In this document: positions 29,310 through 37,340 of the stretch, one piece after another
Layout of the letters: every line of letters begins with the position of its first letter
How positions within the stretch are numbered: the first letter of the stretch is position 1
Assembly: GCF_010669285.1 (NCBI RefSeq)
Contig: NZ_CP048711.1
Span: 2,356,001 to 2,420,000 of the forward strand
Source: Kineobactrum salinum
GTDB taxonomy: Bacteria > Pseudomonadota > Gammaproteobacteria > Pseudomonadales > Halieaceae
Direction: 5' to 3'
Length of the DNA stretch: 64,000 nucleotides
Made by a program: the position numbers and the translations under genes
The notes under the pieces: generated by a model
What the model was told of the DNA's origin: nothing
What the model saw: only the letters and a program-made list of their open reading frames with translations
The model's database searches: none

Positions 29310-30539
29310 TCACAACTTGAGATTTACCGTAAACCAGAGCTTGCGAACATCGCGATAGCGGCTGGCATCATCGGTGAAGAACTCGGCATATTTTGCTTGC
29401 AAGGTCCATGCCGTACTGACAGGCCAGGTGGCCACCACGTCCAGCTCGGTGCCGAAATCCGCGTTGCTGTCCTCGGCCTGGAAGTCGTGCCAGGTAGCGG
29501 CCAGCTTGACCACCCCGGCGGCGCCCGACAGACCCAGGTACAGGTCCTCGATACCGTCCCCCGGCGTCACCAGGAACTGGTCGGTCCAGCCCTGGAAGGC
29601 GTGTAGTGTGGCCAGCGGTGTCTTGAAGCCCACTGCGTTGTCACTGCCCAGCACCTCATAGCCCACCAGCAGCTTCATGCCACCAATCTGGCCATCGAAC
29701 TCGATACCATAGTAGCGGGCGCTGTAGTCCAGTTGGCTGTCGCCGCCGTCCGTCTGGTGGGCCCAGCTACCCCGTGCGCTGACCGGGCCGAACTTGCCCC
29801 GGTACTCCACACCCCAGGTGTTCGAGGAGTTATTGAGGGACAGATTGGCGGGGTAGCCCTGATGCAGGTCGACATCCAGCAGATAGGCAAAGCCGGCAAG
29901 GCTGTGATCGGCATGCAGTGGAAAGTCCAGCCGCAGCAGGTGGTTGTCGCCGCCCAAATCGGCGGGCTGGGCGCCGTCCGCTGGGCCGAAAATCCGGTTT
30001 ATATTGTAGGCATAGGCGTAATCCAGGGACAGGCCACCGGCTGACTTCCACTGGGTCCGGAAACCATCGTAGGTCTGTTCGTTCTGGCGCCAGCCGACGC
30101 CGCCGACAAATCGCTGGTTGCCGTGGAGGATGCGCTGGCGGCCATAGGCCGCGCTGCCAGCACCGAGCCGGTATTGCAGCCGGGCCTGGTTGATCTCGGT
30201 GCCGGCCGGATCGGCCACTACCGGGTAGCGGGCGGCGCCATTGCGGGTCGAATTGTAGTTGTCGTTGCCGACCACAGTGACGTCGTCCACCTCGACCAGA
30301 AATTCCAGGCCCCGGTAGTTGCCGGAGGCAAAGCTCAGGCGCGAGCGCAAGGTGGAGGCATTGGCCTCCTTGCCAAAGCCGTCTGCATCGACATGCTCGT
30401 AGCGGTAACGCAAATCCAGACTGAGCTTGCCGGCACTGATCATCTCCGTGGGCGTGGAGGGCTCTGTATCGGCGCCGTTGGCGAGACTGGTGGAGACAAG
30501 CAAGGCGAGGACCGGAACAGGTTTGCGGAGCAATGACAT
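29310..30539 (-). CDS. Outer-membrane porin of alginate-export (Alginate_exp) type, nitrate-linked
   Basis: A 409-residue beta-barrel protein. A signal peptide of about 21 residues (VPVLALLVSTSLANGAD) is followed by repeated amphipathic strands such as LSLDLRYRYEHVDADGF and a C-terminal strand ending in KLWFTVNLKL. Similarity is to the alginate-export porin family, which also includes general or nitrate-related porins. Start ATG 30539 follows CAGGGGGAACTACC. An upstream in-frame extension would run through the terminator and is rejected. Its leader has a NasT-type attenuator, so nitrate or nitrite uptake through the outer membrane is a reasonable guess. Confidence 0.8.
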   Translation of the reverse strand: MSLLRKPVPVLALLVSTSLANGADTEPSTPTEMISAGKLSLDLRYRYEHVDADGFGKEANASTLRSRLSFASGNYRGLEFLVEVDDVTVVGNDNYNSTRNGAARYPVVADPAGTEINQARLQYRLGAGSAAYGRQRILHGNQRFVGGVGWRQNEQTYDGFRTQWKSAGGLSLDYAYAYNINRIFGPADGAQPADLGGDNHLLRLDFPLHADHSLAGFAYLLDVDLHQGYPANLSLNNSSNTWGVEYRGKFGPVSARGSWAHQTDGGDSQLDYSARYYGIEFDGQIGGMKLLVGYEVLGSDNAVGFKTPLATLHAFQGWTDQFLVTPGDGIEDLYLGLSGAAGVVKLAATWHDFQAEDSNADFGTELDVVATWPVSTAWTLQAKYAEFFTDDASRYRDVRKLWFTVNLKL

Positions 30540-30563
30540 GGTAGTTCCCCCTGAAAAACGCAC

Positions 30564-30612
30564 AAAAAAAACCCGCACGCCTGGTCAGTGGTTGCTGACG
30601 TCGGCGTGCGGG
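30564..30612 (-). terminator. Intrinsic terminator in the porin leader
   Basis: On the minus strand a perfect 10-bp stem, CCCGCACGCC (30603-30612) with GGCGTGCGGG (30572-30581), encloses a smaller GTCAG/CTGAC hairpin and is followed by eight U. It lies upstream of the porin start codon, not downstream of a gene, so it is an attenuator. Its 5' arm overlaps the hexaloop hairpin described separately. Confidence 0.85.
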
Positions 30613-30623
30613 CTTCGCTGCCC
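30610..30623 (-). promoter_or_regulatory. ANTAR-type hexaloop hairpin overlapping the porin attenuator
   Basis: On the minus strand GGGC-AGCGAA-GCCC forms a hairpin with a 6-nt loop having A1 and G4, the consensus of ANTAR targets. Its 3' arm shares CCC with the first arm of the intrinsic terminator, so the two structures exclude each other. A less perfect upstream hairpin, CTGG-CAGTA-CCAG (30642-30654), lies 18 nt before and may be the first of the expected pair, though its loop is five bases. nasT is nearby. Mechanism inferred by analogy to Klebsiella NasR and Azotobacter NasT. Confidence 0.65.
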
Positions 30624-30957
30624 AATAAGTAGGCTATAGACCTGGTACTGCCAGACATCCTGCAACAAGCGGGCCAATATAGCAGAAAAGGCGTGTTTAC
30701 TGGATTTCAGAGGTCTGGAGAACCATCCGGCGGGATGTAGAGTAACGAAGGCGGTGCACAGATCTGCACCGAAATGGTGATATGGCACCAATCCAGAACC
30801 AGACCGATAGCTGCGGATTCTGTGTCTCGGGGTGCCCCGCGGGACACTCTCGTATCGGTAAAAGCCACGCGGGCCGCCCGCCCCTGTTACCTTTGAGCGG
30901 CAAATTGCCTATAGTGCGAACTCATTTTTTGCGCGCGCCATTCAAGGAGGTTCCGCC

Positions 30958-31551
30958 ATGCCCTGCAGGTTGACCACAATACTGTCCCTCTGTGTTTTGC
31001 TTGCTGTACCGGGCCTGGCCCGGGCACAGTGGGAGCTGGACAATAGCCGCTCCAGTGTGGACATCATTTCCATCAAGAACAACGCGGTGGCAGAAGGGCA
31101 TCGTTTTGAATCGCTGGTGGGCTTTGTTGGCGCCGAAGGCAAGGTACAGGTCGGGATCGATCTGGACAGCGTGGAAACCCTGATCCCGATCCGTAACCAG
31201 CGCATGCGCGAAATGCTGTTCGATACGGCGCGGTTCCCGGCGGCCAACATCAATGCCGCAATCGACCCGGAGATACTCGCGGTGGTGGCGGCTGGTGGGG
31301 TGGTCACAACCGACATGGAAATGAGCCTGTCGCTGCATGGCCGCGATGCCACGCTGACGGTACCACTGGTGGTATCCGGGGAAGAGGGCGGCCTGTTGCG
31401 GGTACTGAGCGCGCGGCCGGTGGTCGTCAATGCCACGGACTTCAATCTGGGCCAGGGCATTGAGGCGCTGCGCGAAGTGGCGGGACTCGATGCCATAGCC
31501 GGCGCAGTGCCGGTGACCTTCCATCTGGTGTTCGTGCCGGCCGGGTCCTGA
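30958..31551 (+). CDS. YceI family periplasmic protein
   Basis: A 197-residue secreted protein of the YceI lipocalin-like family, which binds isoprenoid-type lipids. The signal peptide is about 22 residues (LCVLLAVPGLARA), cleaved before QWELDNSRSSVDIISIKNNAVAE. It is a divergent member: the classic heat of GxHTxxxF is replaced here, but the pattern of ETLIPIRNQRMREMLFDTARFPAA fits. A good AAGGAGG ribosome-binding site lies 7 bases before ATG 30958. It converges on the cytochrome gene (5-bp gap). Confidence 0.8.
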   Translation: MPCRLTTILSLCVLLAVPGLARAQWELDNSRSSVDIISIKNNAVAEGHRFESLVGFVGAEGKVQVGIDLDSVETLIPIRNQRMREMLFDTARFPAANINAAIDPEILAVVAAGGVVTTDMEMSLSLHGRDATLTVPLVVSGEEGGLLRVLSARPVVVNATDFNLGQGIEALREVAGLDAIAGAVPVTFHLVFVPAGS

Positions 31552-31555
31552 GCCG

Positions 31556-33817
31556 TCAGGGCTGGGCCGCCAGTCTCTGCCACAGTTGCCGATAGGCAGT
31601 GTTGTCCGGCGCCAGTTCCATCAGCTGCCGGGCGTAGTTTTGCGCCTGCTGCCGCTGTCCCAGTTCGGCGCTGTACTGGACCAGCGCCACTAGCACCTCC
31701 TCGTTGGCGGGGGCGGCGCGGTGCAGCGTTTGCAGTGTTGCCACTGCCCGCTGCGTCTGGCCGCTATCGTGCAGCGCGATCGCGTAGACATAGCGGTGCC
31801 TGACCCCCTGTTCTTCCACTGCCGCTGCCCGCTCCAGATGAGCCAGGGCCTGTTCGCGATTGCCGCGGCGGATCTCAAGGAGCCCGAGCGCGTGCAGGCT
31901 CGGGCCGTGGTCGGGCGCCACCTGCAGGGCCTGCAGCAACTGATTCGCGGCTTCATCTTCACGTTGTTGTGCGCGCAGCAGATCGGCCAGGTTCAAGCGC
32001 GCCGTCAGCAGCTGCGGGTTCAGTTCCAGTGCCTCCCGGTAGGCCTGCTCGGCGGCCGGTGAGTCACCGCGCTCCTGCAGGAAGGCGGCCAGTTGCAGTT
32101 GGTTGCCCGGCATGTCGGCAAGTTGCCGCTGGATCTCGCTGTATTCCGCAAACAGGCGCCGCAGGGGCTCGGCCTGGGCCTCCGGTATTTGCGCCAGCGG
32201 CACCGCCGCGAGAGCCTCGGCCACTGCCATGCGCACCGTGGTAACCGGGTCCGCGACGAGGGGGGCAAGCAGCGGGTAGCGCTGGTTCAGAGGCAGGCTG
32301 GCGAGGCCACGGACCGCACCCAGGCGCAGCAGGGGATCCGCGGAGTGTAGCAGTGGCTCGGCACTGGCGGCGACATTGTCGGCCCCGGAGCGACCCAGTG
32401 CCTGCAGTGCCGTGGCCCGCATGATGGGAGCCGCGGCGGCGTCATTCGCGAGTGCCAGCACCTCGGGGACGGCCCGGTGGTCGCCCGCGGCCAGCCCCTG
32501 CAGCGCTCGCGCCGGGTGCGTGGCGGTATCCCGGAAGCTCACGCCCCACTCGCGCAGCGCGGCCAGGGCCCAGTCCGCATCGCGCTCCTGGTGACACTGG
32601 TTGCAGGCATTGGGGACGCCGCTCACTACCGACAGGTCGGGCCGAGGTATGCGTATGCTGTGGTCCCGCCGCGGGTCCACTACCATATAGGTGGTTTCCG
32701 GCATGTGGCAGTTCGCGCAGAGGGCGCCAGCGGAAGTATCCGGGTGATGGTGATGCTCCTGTTGGTCATAGACATCGGCACGGTGACACTGGGCGCAGAC
32801 CCCATTGCCCTCGGCCCGCAACTCCAGGCTGTGAGGCTCGTGGCAATTGCTGCAGACCACGCCGGCCCGATGCATGCGGCTCTGCACAAAGGAACCGTAG
32901 ACAAAGACCTCGTCGCGGATCTGGCCATCGTGGTAATACAGCGGTGCCTCAGGCAGTGCCAATTGATGGGTATCCAGCAGGGGCCGGCCGTACTGGTAGT
33001 GACCCAGCGTGGCGCGCCGGGAGTGGCAGCGCCCGCAGCTGTCGTTCTGGGCATTGGAGTTCAGCGTGGACCGGCGCCGGGCAATGGGCGCGCTCGCCTC
33101 AAAGACCCATTCACCGCGTTGGGCAAGCTCAGTTGCAAAGCCGGCGCTGGCACTCTCTGCCAGCCGCCCTGCCACGGCCAGCCGCTGGTGCTCCCGGCCG
33201 GGTCCGTGGCAGGCTTCGCAGCCGACGTCCAGCTCGCTGTAGCGGGTGTCGTAGCTGCGCGTTGCGGGATCGTAGTTCTTTTCCAGATTCGTGCTGTGGC
33301 ATTCGGCACAGCTGGCATTCCAGTTCATGTAGGGCCCGGTCCAGTGCAACGGATCGGAGTGATCGCCCACCTCGTCGGGATTCAGGTGAAACCAGCGCTG
33401 GCCGCCCGCGGCGGCGGGTCTGGTGTCCCAGGCGATATCGAAGGCCTGCAGCCGACCCCGGGACAGGGGCAGCAGATATTGTTGCAGCGGATCCACGCCA
33501 AACACATGGCGCACCGGAAACTCCTGTATCTCGCCGTCCTCGCCGGCGGTGCGGATCAGAAACTGCCCATCCCTGCGCAAAAAGCGGGTGGTGATGCCAC
33601 GGTGGGTAAAGCTGGCGTCGTTGAAATCCCCGAGCACTGAGTCCGTGGTTGCGTCCTGCATCGCCAGGTCGTGGTGCGAACCCTGCCACAATGTGTGCTG
33701 TTGGGTGTGGCAGCCAGCGCAGCTCTCGCTGCCGCTGAACATGGGCTCCTGGCCGGCACTGGTCACCGGCGCCAGCAGCGCACCGTACAGCAATAACGCA
33801 AAGGGGAATGCCGGCAT
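31556..33817 (-). CDS. Octaheme c-type cytochrome with HEAT and TPR repeats
   Basis: A 753-residue periplasmic protein. A ~21-residue signal peptide ends TSAGQE. Eight CxxCH haem motifs follow, in order CAGCH, CAECH, CEACH, CGRCH, CSNCH, CAQCH, CANCH and CNQCH, all before residue ~410. The C-terminal half holds HEAT-like segments (DPLLRLGAVRGLASL) and TPR units (AEQAYREALELNPQL, QVAPDHGPSLHALGLL). This fits the cytochrome c554/NrfA-like multihaem superfamily with TPR tails; the electron acceptor is unknown. GGAGG lies 8-9 bases before ATG 33817. Its proximity to nitrate genes may be coincidental. Confidence 0.85.
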   Translation of the reverse strand: MPAFPFALLLYGALLAPVTSAGQEPMFSGSESCAGCHTQQHTLWQGSHHDLAMQDATTDSVLGDFNDASFTHRGITTRFLRRDGQFLIRTAGEDGEIQEFPVRHVFGVDPLQQYLLPLSRGRLQAFDIAWDTRPAAAGGQRWFHLNPDEVGDHSDPLHWTGPYMNWNASCAECHSTNLEKNYDPATRSYDTRYSELDVGCEACHGPGREHQRLAVAGRLAESASAGFATELAQRGEWVFEASAPIARRRSTLNSNAQNDSCGRCHSRRATLGHYQYGRPLLDTHQLALPEAPLYYHDGQIRDEVFVYGSFVQSRMHRAGVVCSNCHEPHSLELRAEGNGVCAQCHRADVYDQQEHHHHPDTSAGALCANCHMPETTYMVVDPRRDHSIRIPRPDLSVVSGVPNACNQCHQERDADWALAALREWGVSFRDTATHPARALQGLAAGDHRAVPEVLALANDAAAAPIMRATALQALGRSGADNVAASAEPLLHSADPLLRLGAVRGLASLPLNQRYPLLAPLVADPVTTVRMAVAEALAAVPLAQIPEAQAEPLRRLFAEYSEIQRQLADMPGNQLQLAAFLQERGDSPAAEQAYREALELNPQLLTARLNLADLLRAQQREDEAANQLLQALQVAPDHGPSLHALGLLEIRRGNREQALAHLERAAAVEEQGVRHRYVYAIALHDSGQTQRAVATLQTLHRAAPANEEVLVALVQYSAELGQRQQAQNYARQLMELAPDNTAYRQLWQRLAAQP

Positions 33818-33854
33818 CCTGTACTGCCTCCGGGGATGAAGCCGGCAGGCTATC

Positions 33855-34964
33855 CTATCCGGGGCGGATGCTCAATTTGCTGGCGCTTGCCAGTTGCGCC
33901 TGAAACGGGGCGCGCCAACTCCCCCCGACACCTGCCGCCGGGTCGGGCCGCGGCTGCCACAACTGTTGGCACAACCGCGCCGGGCTTTGCTGGGCGCCGT
34001 CTGCCAGCCAGCGGGCCAGCCGCGCTGCCACGTCGGGAAAGTGCAATGCTGGCGGGCCCGGCCTGTGTGCCAGCCAGTGTTCCAGCGACGCGGCGCAGAG
34101 CTCGTGCATTACGGTGGCATAGCCCAGTTGCGTCAGGGCGCGCGCATTGGACAGTTGTTCCAGCTGACCACGCAACGGCCGGGTCAGTACCGGTTTGCGC
34201 CACTGCAGGCACTCGCTGATCAACTCAAAGCCGCTGTTGCAGATCACCCCGGCACTGCTGGCCAGATCCCGCTTGAACGCAGCCGTGCCGGGGGGCCGGG
34301 TACTGACGTTGGCATGATCGGCGCAAGCCAGGCCCGGCGAATACTGGCGAAAGCGCTGGGCCGGGAACTGCTGCAACCAGCGGCTAACCTCTCGCTGGTC
34401 CTCGAAGGGCAGGTAGACCAGGATGTGGTCGCCCTGTTGTCGGGGGATGTCCGGTAGATCCAGGATGGGCGGCAGCACATTGTCCGCGTAGGGGTGCCAA
34501 TGCAGTCCCAGGGCCAGAGAGGCGGGTGCGAACTGGTGCATGATCCGGCGTGCCAACCAGTGTCCATTCTCGGTCGGGGTGGTGCCACCAAAGGCATATT
34601 GGTGGCCGATGCCGATGGTGGGTATCCCCGCTCGTCGTCCGGCCCAGGCAGTTACCGGTTCGAAATCGGTGACAATGGCATCGTAGCCGTCGAGCGCCAG
34701 TTCCCTAACATCGCGCAGGAAACCGGGCAGGTGGTTTTCGCCGAGGGTGCGCCGGTAGCTGATCCGGCCGCCCCGGGTCACGAAGGTCAGGCCCCGGCGA
34801 TGCTGGAAGTCGCCAAACGGTTCCATGTCGAACAGCTGCTGCCGGGAGCGTCCGGAGAACAGCCAGCTGACCTGAACATCCAGCCGCCGCAGTGCCACCG
34901 CCATCGCCCGGGCGCGACTGATGTGGCCCTGGCCCGTGGCCTGCACACCGTAGAGAATTTTCAC
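33855..34964 (-). CDS. Glycosyltransferase family protein (MJ1255/VC2487-like)
   Basis: A 369-residue GT-B-like protein. The start KILYGVQATGQGHISRARA and the GGTTPTE-containing acceptor region, then HILVYLPFED and GVICNSGFELISECLQWRKPVLTRPL in the C-terminal half, are typical of the MJ1255/VC2487 family of putative glycosyltransferases. GTG 34964 overlaps the PAP2 gene stop (GTGA), so the two are coupled. An upstream in-frame extension overlapping PAP2 is rejected. The pair may make or recycle a lipid-linked sugar in the envelope. Confidence 0.78.
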   Translation of the reverse strand: MKILYGVQATGQGHISRARAMAVALRRLDVQVSWLFSGRSRQQLFDMEPFGDFQHRRGLTFVTRGGRISYRRTLGENHLPGFLRDVRELALDGYDAIVTDFEPVTAWAGRRAGIPTIGIGHQYAFGGTTPTENGHWLARRIMHQFAPASLALGLHWHPYADNVLPPILDLPDIPRQQGDHILVYLPFEDQREVSRWLQQFPAQRFRQYSPGLACADHANVSTRPPGTAAFKRDLASSAGVICNSGFELISECLQWRKPVLTRPLRGQLEQLSNARALTQLGYATVMHELCAASLEHWLAHRPGPPALHFPDVAARLARWLADGAQQSPARLCQQLWQPRPDPAAGVGGSWRAPFQAQLASASKLSIRPG

Positions 34965-35491
34965 AGCACCCCTGCCAGTGCCGCGCAGGATAGTGCAATA
35001 CTGGTGCCCATAAGTCCCCCGGCGACAGTGTCGCCGGGAAAGTGCACACCCAGCAGTACCCGCGACAGGGCCACTCCGCAGGCCCACAGAAACATTATTA
35101 CGACCGGCCCGCCGTAAATCAGCACCAGTGTGGTGGCGAGCAGGAAGGCGGCCGAGCTGTGCCCGGAGGGAAAACTGAACTGGTCGGCGGCGACCACCAG
35201 GCTGCGAAAGCCCGGTACCGCCTCCTGCGGGCGCCGTCGTTTGAGACTGTTCTTCAGGCACCAGTAGAGACAGCGCTCAGCCGCCAGCGCCAGCCCCAGC
35301 ACAGTTACAAAGGATGCCAGCAGAGGCGACTCCAGCTGCCACAACAGCACTGGAATCAACAGATGCAGATAGCCGTCACCGGAACGGGAAAAGGCACGGG
35401 CCAGCGGCCGTACCATGCGGCGCTCGCCCTGTGAGAAAATTCTGGCAAGCAGTTGAAGGTCGAGTCTGTGGATCGCAGAGAGCGTCTTCAT
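34961..35491 (-). CDS. PAP2 family lipid phosphatase
   Basis: A 176-residue integral membrane phosphatase for undecaprenyl diphosphate or phosphatidic-acid-type substrates. The three PAP2 motifs are visible: KNSLKRRRP, PSGHSSA and SRVLLGVHFPGD. About four to five membrane helices are present. Start ATG 35491 (MKTLSAIHRLDLQLL) is chosen over an upstream ATG that would add 14 polar residues. First gene of a two-gene operon with the glycosyltransferase. Confidence 0.88.
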   Translation of the reverse strand: MKTLSAIHRLDLQLLARIFSQGERRMVRPLARAFSRSGDGYLHLLIPVLLWQLESPLLASFVTVLGLALAAERCLYWCLKNSLKRRRPQEAVPGFRSLVVAADQFSFPSGHSSAAFLLATTLVLIYGGPVVIMFLWACGVALSRVLLGVHFPGDTVAGGLMGTSIALSCAALAGVL

Positions 35492-35568
35492 GGCGTCAGT
35501 GTGAGCGGTGATCGTGGCAGATTCATGACACAATCATGGCAATTACATGACAACGCCCTGCTACCTGG

Positions 35569-35661
35569 AATGGCACTAACTTAAGGGTTTTGGCACTTCG
35601 TAGTCCGGTCGACATCCTGGGAGGGCACTTTCCTCCGGAGTGAGCTAGAGTAAGTGCCATT
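35569..35661. repeat. MITE-like element with imperfect terminal inverted repeats
   Basis: A ~93-bp segment begins AATGGCACTAACT and ends GAGTAAGTGCCATT, near-perfect inverted ends. Both sides are near the 9-mer TGCTACCTG, though the right copy is three bases away from the end. The same end sequence GAGTAAGTGCCA occurs again at about 36737. This suggests a decayed insertion-sequence or MITE, but no transposase is present. The rest of the 35492-35772 gap shows nothing gene-like. Confidence 0.4.
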
Positions 35662-35772
35662 GCTGCTACCTGCCCTTTGGTGGTATTTACAGCGGCGGGG
35701 CGAGTTTCTACCATGAGGCTTTTCTCCGACGGTTCACTGTGAGGCCGCCGCAAGAACACAGGGAGCGCGCGA

Positions 35773-36474
35773 TTGAAGCTGGGTATCCTGAAAACAGATG
35801 CTGTACGTCCGGAATGGGTGCCGGAATTCGGTGAGTATCCCGACATGTTCGTGGCCCTGCTGGGGCAGCTGGACCCGGAGTTGGAGTTCGCGGTTTACGA
35901 TGTGGAAGAGGGACAATATCCGGCGGACATTGACGAGGTGGATGCCTACCTGATCACCGGCAGCAAGAGCAGCGTGTACGAGGACAGGGCCTGGATCGCC
36001 AGGCTGATGGACTTTGTGCGGGAGCTGCATCGCCGCCGCAAGAAGCTGGTCGGGATCTGTTTTGGCCATCAGTTGATCGCCCAGGCTCTGGGCGGCCGGA
36101 CAGAAAAGTCAGCCAGGGGCTGGGGGGTGGGGCTGCATACCCATCGTTTTGTTCACCTGCCTGCCTGGCACGACCAGGGCGAGGCCGAATTCGCGGTGCT
36201 GGTCAGCCACCAGGATCAGGTGGTGGAAAATGCCGATGGGGCGGAGGTGCTGGCCAGCAGCGAATTCTGTGAAAACGCCGTGACCAGGATCGACGATCAC
36301 ATGCTGTCCTTCCAGGGGCATCCGGAATTTGTGCCGGAGTACTCCCGAGAGATCATGGGCTATCGCCGCGAACAGCTGGGCGAGCAGACCTATGCCGCCG
36401 GGCTGGCCTCGCTGGCGCGGGAGCCCGAGAGCGAGCGCATCGGGCGCTGGATTCTCGCTTTCCTTCGCGCCTGA
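35773..36474 (+). CDS. Class I glutamine amidotransferase (GMP-synthase-like)
   Basis: A 233-residue stand-alone amidotransferase domain of the type found in YfeJ-like proteins. The nucleophile elbow is GICFGHQLIAQ, preceded by LITGSKSSVYEDRAWI; the His-Glu end is QGHPEF, so the Cys-His-Glu triad is intact. The TTG start is supported by AGGGAG seven bases upstream and by the family N-terminus KLGILKTD. The substrate is not known. It stands alone between two intergenic repeat regions. Confidence 0.85.
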   Translation: MKLGILKTDAVRPEWVPEFGEYPDMFVALLGQLDPELEFAVYDVEEGQYPADIDEVDAYLITGSKSSVYEDRAWIARLMDFVRELHRRRKKLVGICFGHQLIAQALGGRTEKSARGWGVGLHTHRFVHLPAWHDQGEAEFAVLVSHQDQVVENADGAEVLASSEFCENAVTRIDDHMLSFQGHPEFVPEYSREIMGYRREQLGEQTYAAGLASLAREPESERIGRWILAFLRA

Positions 36475-36604
36475 TACTCCTTCACAAGTAATTTGCTGTT
36501 TGCTCTCGAGAACACAGTTGGCACTGGGTCGCTGCTGGACCGTCTGAGACCATACCACCTCAAGGGGGTGACGCTTACTTCAGCGATTGGGTGGCAGTAA
36601 TCCG

Positions 36605-36716
36605 GTCACTACTCCCGGAGAGTACTGTCGAGACACGCCGTCAACCCTTCCCTGGGGGCTCGGATGCGACATCCATGTCGCATACGGTCTCGACAGTACT
36701 CTCCGGGAGTAGCGCC
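36605..36716 (+). repeat. Structured intergenic repeat, copy 1
   Basis: A perfect 26-bp inverted repeat (36609-36634 and 36687-36712) encloses a 52-bp core (36635-36686). Inside the core a second hairpin pairs ATGCGAC with GTCGCAT. Core landmarks are ACGCCGT at its start, CCCTGGGGGCTCGGATGC in the middle and GCATACG at its end. A second copy with a near-identical core but different arms lies at 62777-62872. The rest of the 36475-36768 gap holds a CTGAGT/ACTCAG hairpin at ~36735-36753 and nothing gene-like. Confidence 0.9.
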
Positions 36717-36768
36717 CTCACACCGAAGCAGACTCTGAGTAAGTGCCACTCAGTTGAGGGGGATTACC

Positions 36769-37209
36769 TCACCAGCTGCCGGTATTGGGCATTGAGGCCC
36801 ACGGTTCCTGCGGTGGCAGGGCGCCGTCCTGCTGCAGCAATTCGATGGAAATGCCGTCCGGCGAGCGGATGAATGCCATGTGGCCGTCGCGGGGTGGCCG
36901 GTTGATGGTTACACCGGCATTCAGCAGACGCTGGCAGCAGGCGTAGATGTCGTCCACCCGGTAGGCCAGGTGGCCGAAGTTGCGGCCGCCGTCGTAGGAC
37001 TCCGGATCCCAGTTCCAGGTAATTTCCAGCAATGGGCTGTCGCCCTGTTCGGCGCTGGCGACATCGTCCGGCGCGGCCAGGTAGACCAGCGTGAAGCGGC
37101 CGCCTTCGCTTTCGTGACGGCGCACCTCCACCAGCCCCAGTTTATTGCAGTAGAAGTCCAGCGAGGCCTCTAGATCACTGGCGCGGACCATGGTGTGCAG
37201 GTATTTCAT
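36769..37209 (-). CDS. gloA: Lactoylglutathione lyase (glyoxalase I) family protein
   Basis: A 146-residue VOC-fold metalloenzyme expected to convert the methylglyoxal-glutathione adduct to lactoylglutathione. Metal-ligand contexts are H5 in MKYLHTMVRASD, E in LLEITWNW, H in GHLAYRVDD and E in ISIELLQ. N-terminal half contains FYCNKLGLVEVRRHE as in GloA. ATG 37209 is clear. A single-gene unit, divergent from rdgC. Confidence 0.88.
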   Translation of the reverse strand: MKYLHTMVRASDLEASLDFYCNKLGLVEVRRHESEGGRFTLVYLAAPDDVASAEQGDSPLLEITWNWDPESYDGGRNFGHLAYRVDDIYACCQRLLNAGVTINRPPRDGHMAFIRSPDGISIELLQQDGALPPQEPWASMPNTGSW

Positions 37210-37340
37210 TGCAGAGTGTTTCCGTGGTTGGGCAGAAGCCTGTCATGGTAGGCGCGTCATCAGGCGGGAGCAAGCCTGCCCCTGGCGGGCGGCAGTTGAG
37301 GTACAATCCACGGCTTTTGCCAGTCACGGGATAATCGTTT

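Noticed and set aside
35523..35846. Open frame of 107 codons on the minus strand upstream of the amidotransferase gene
   Set aside because: Overlaps the repeat-like element and the start of a supported gene; translation matches no family.
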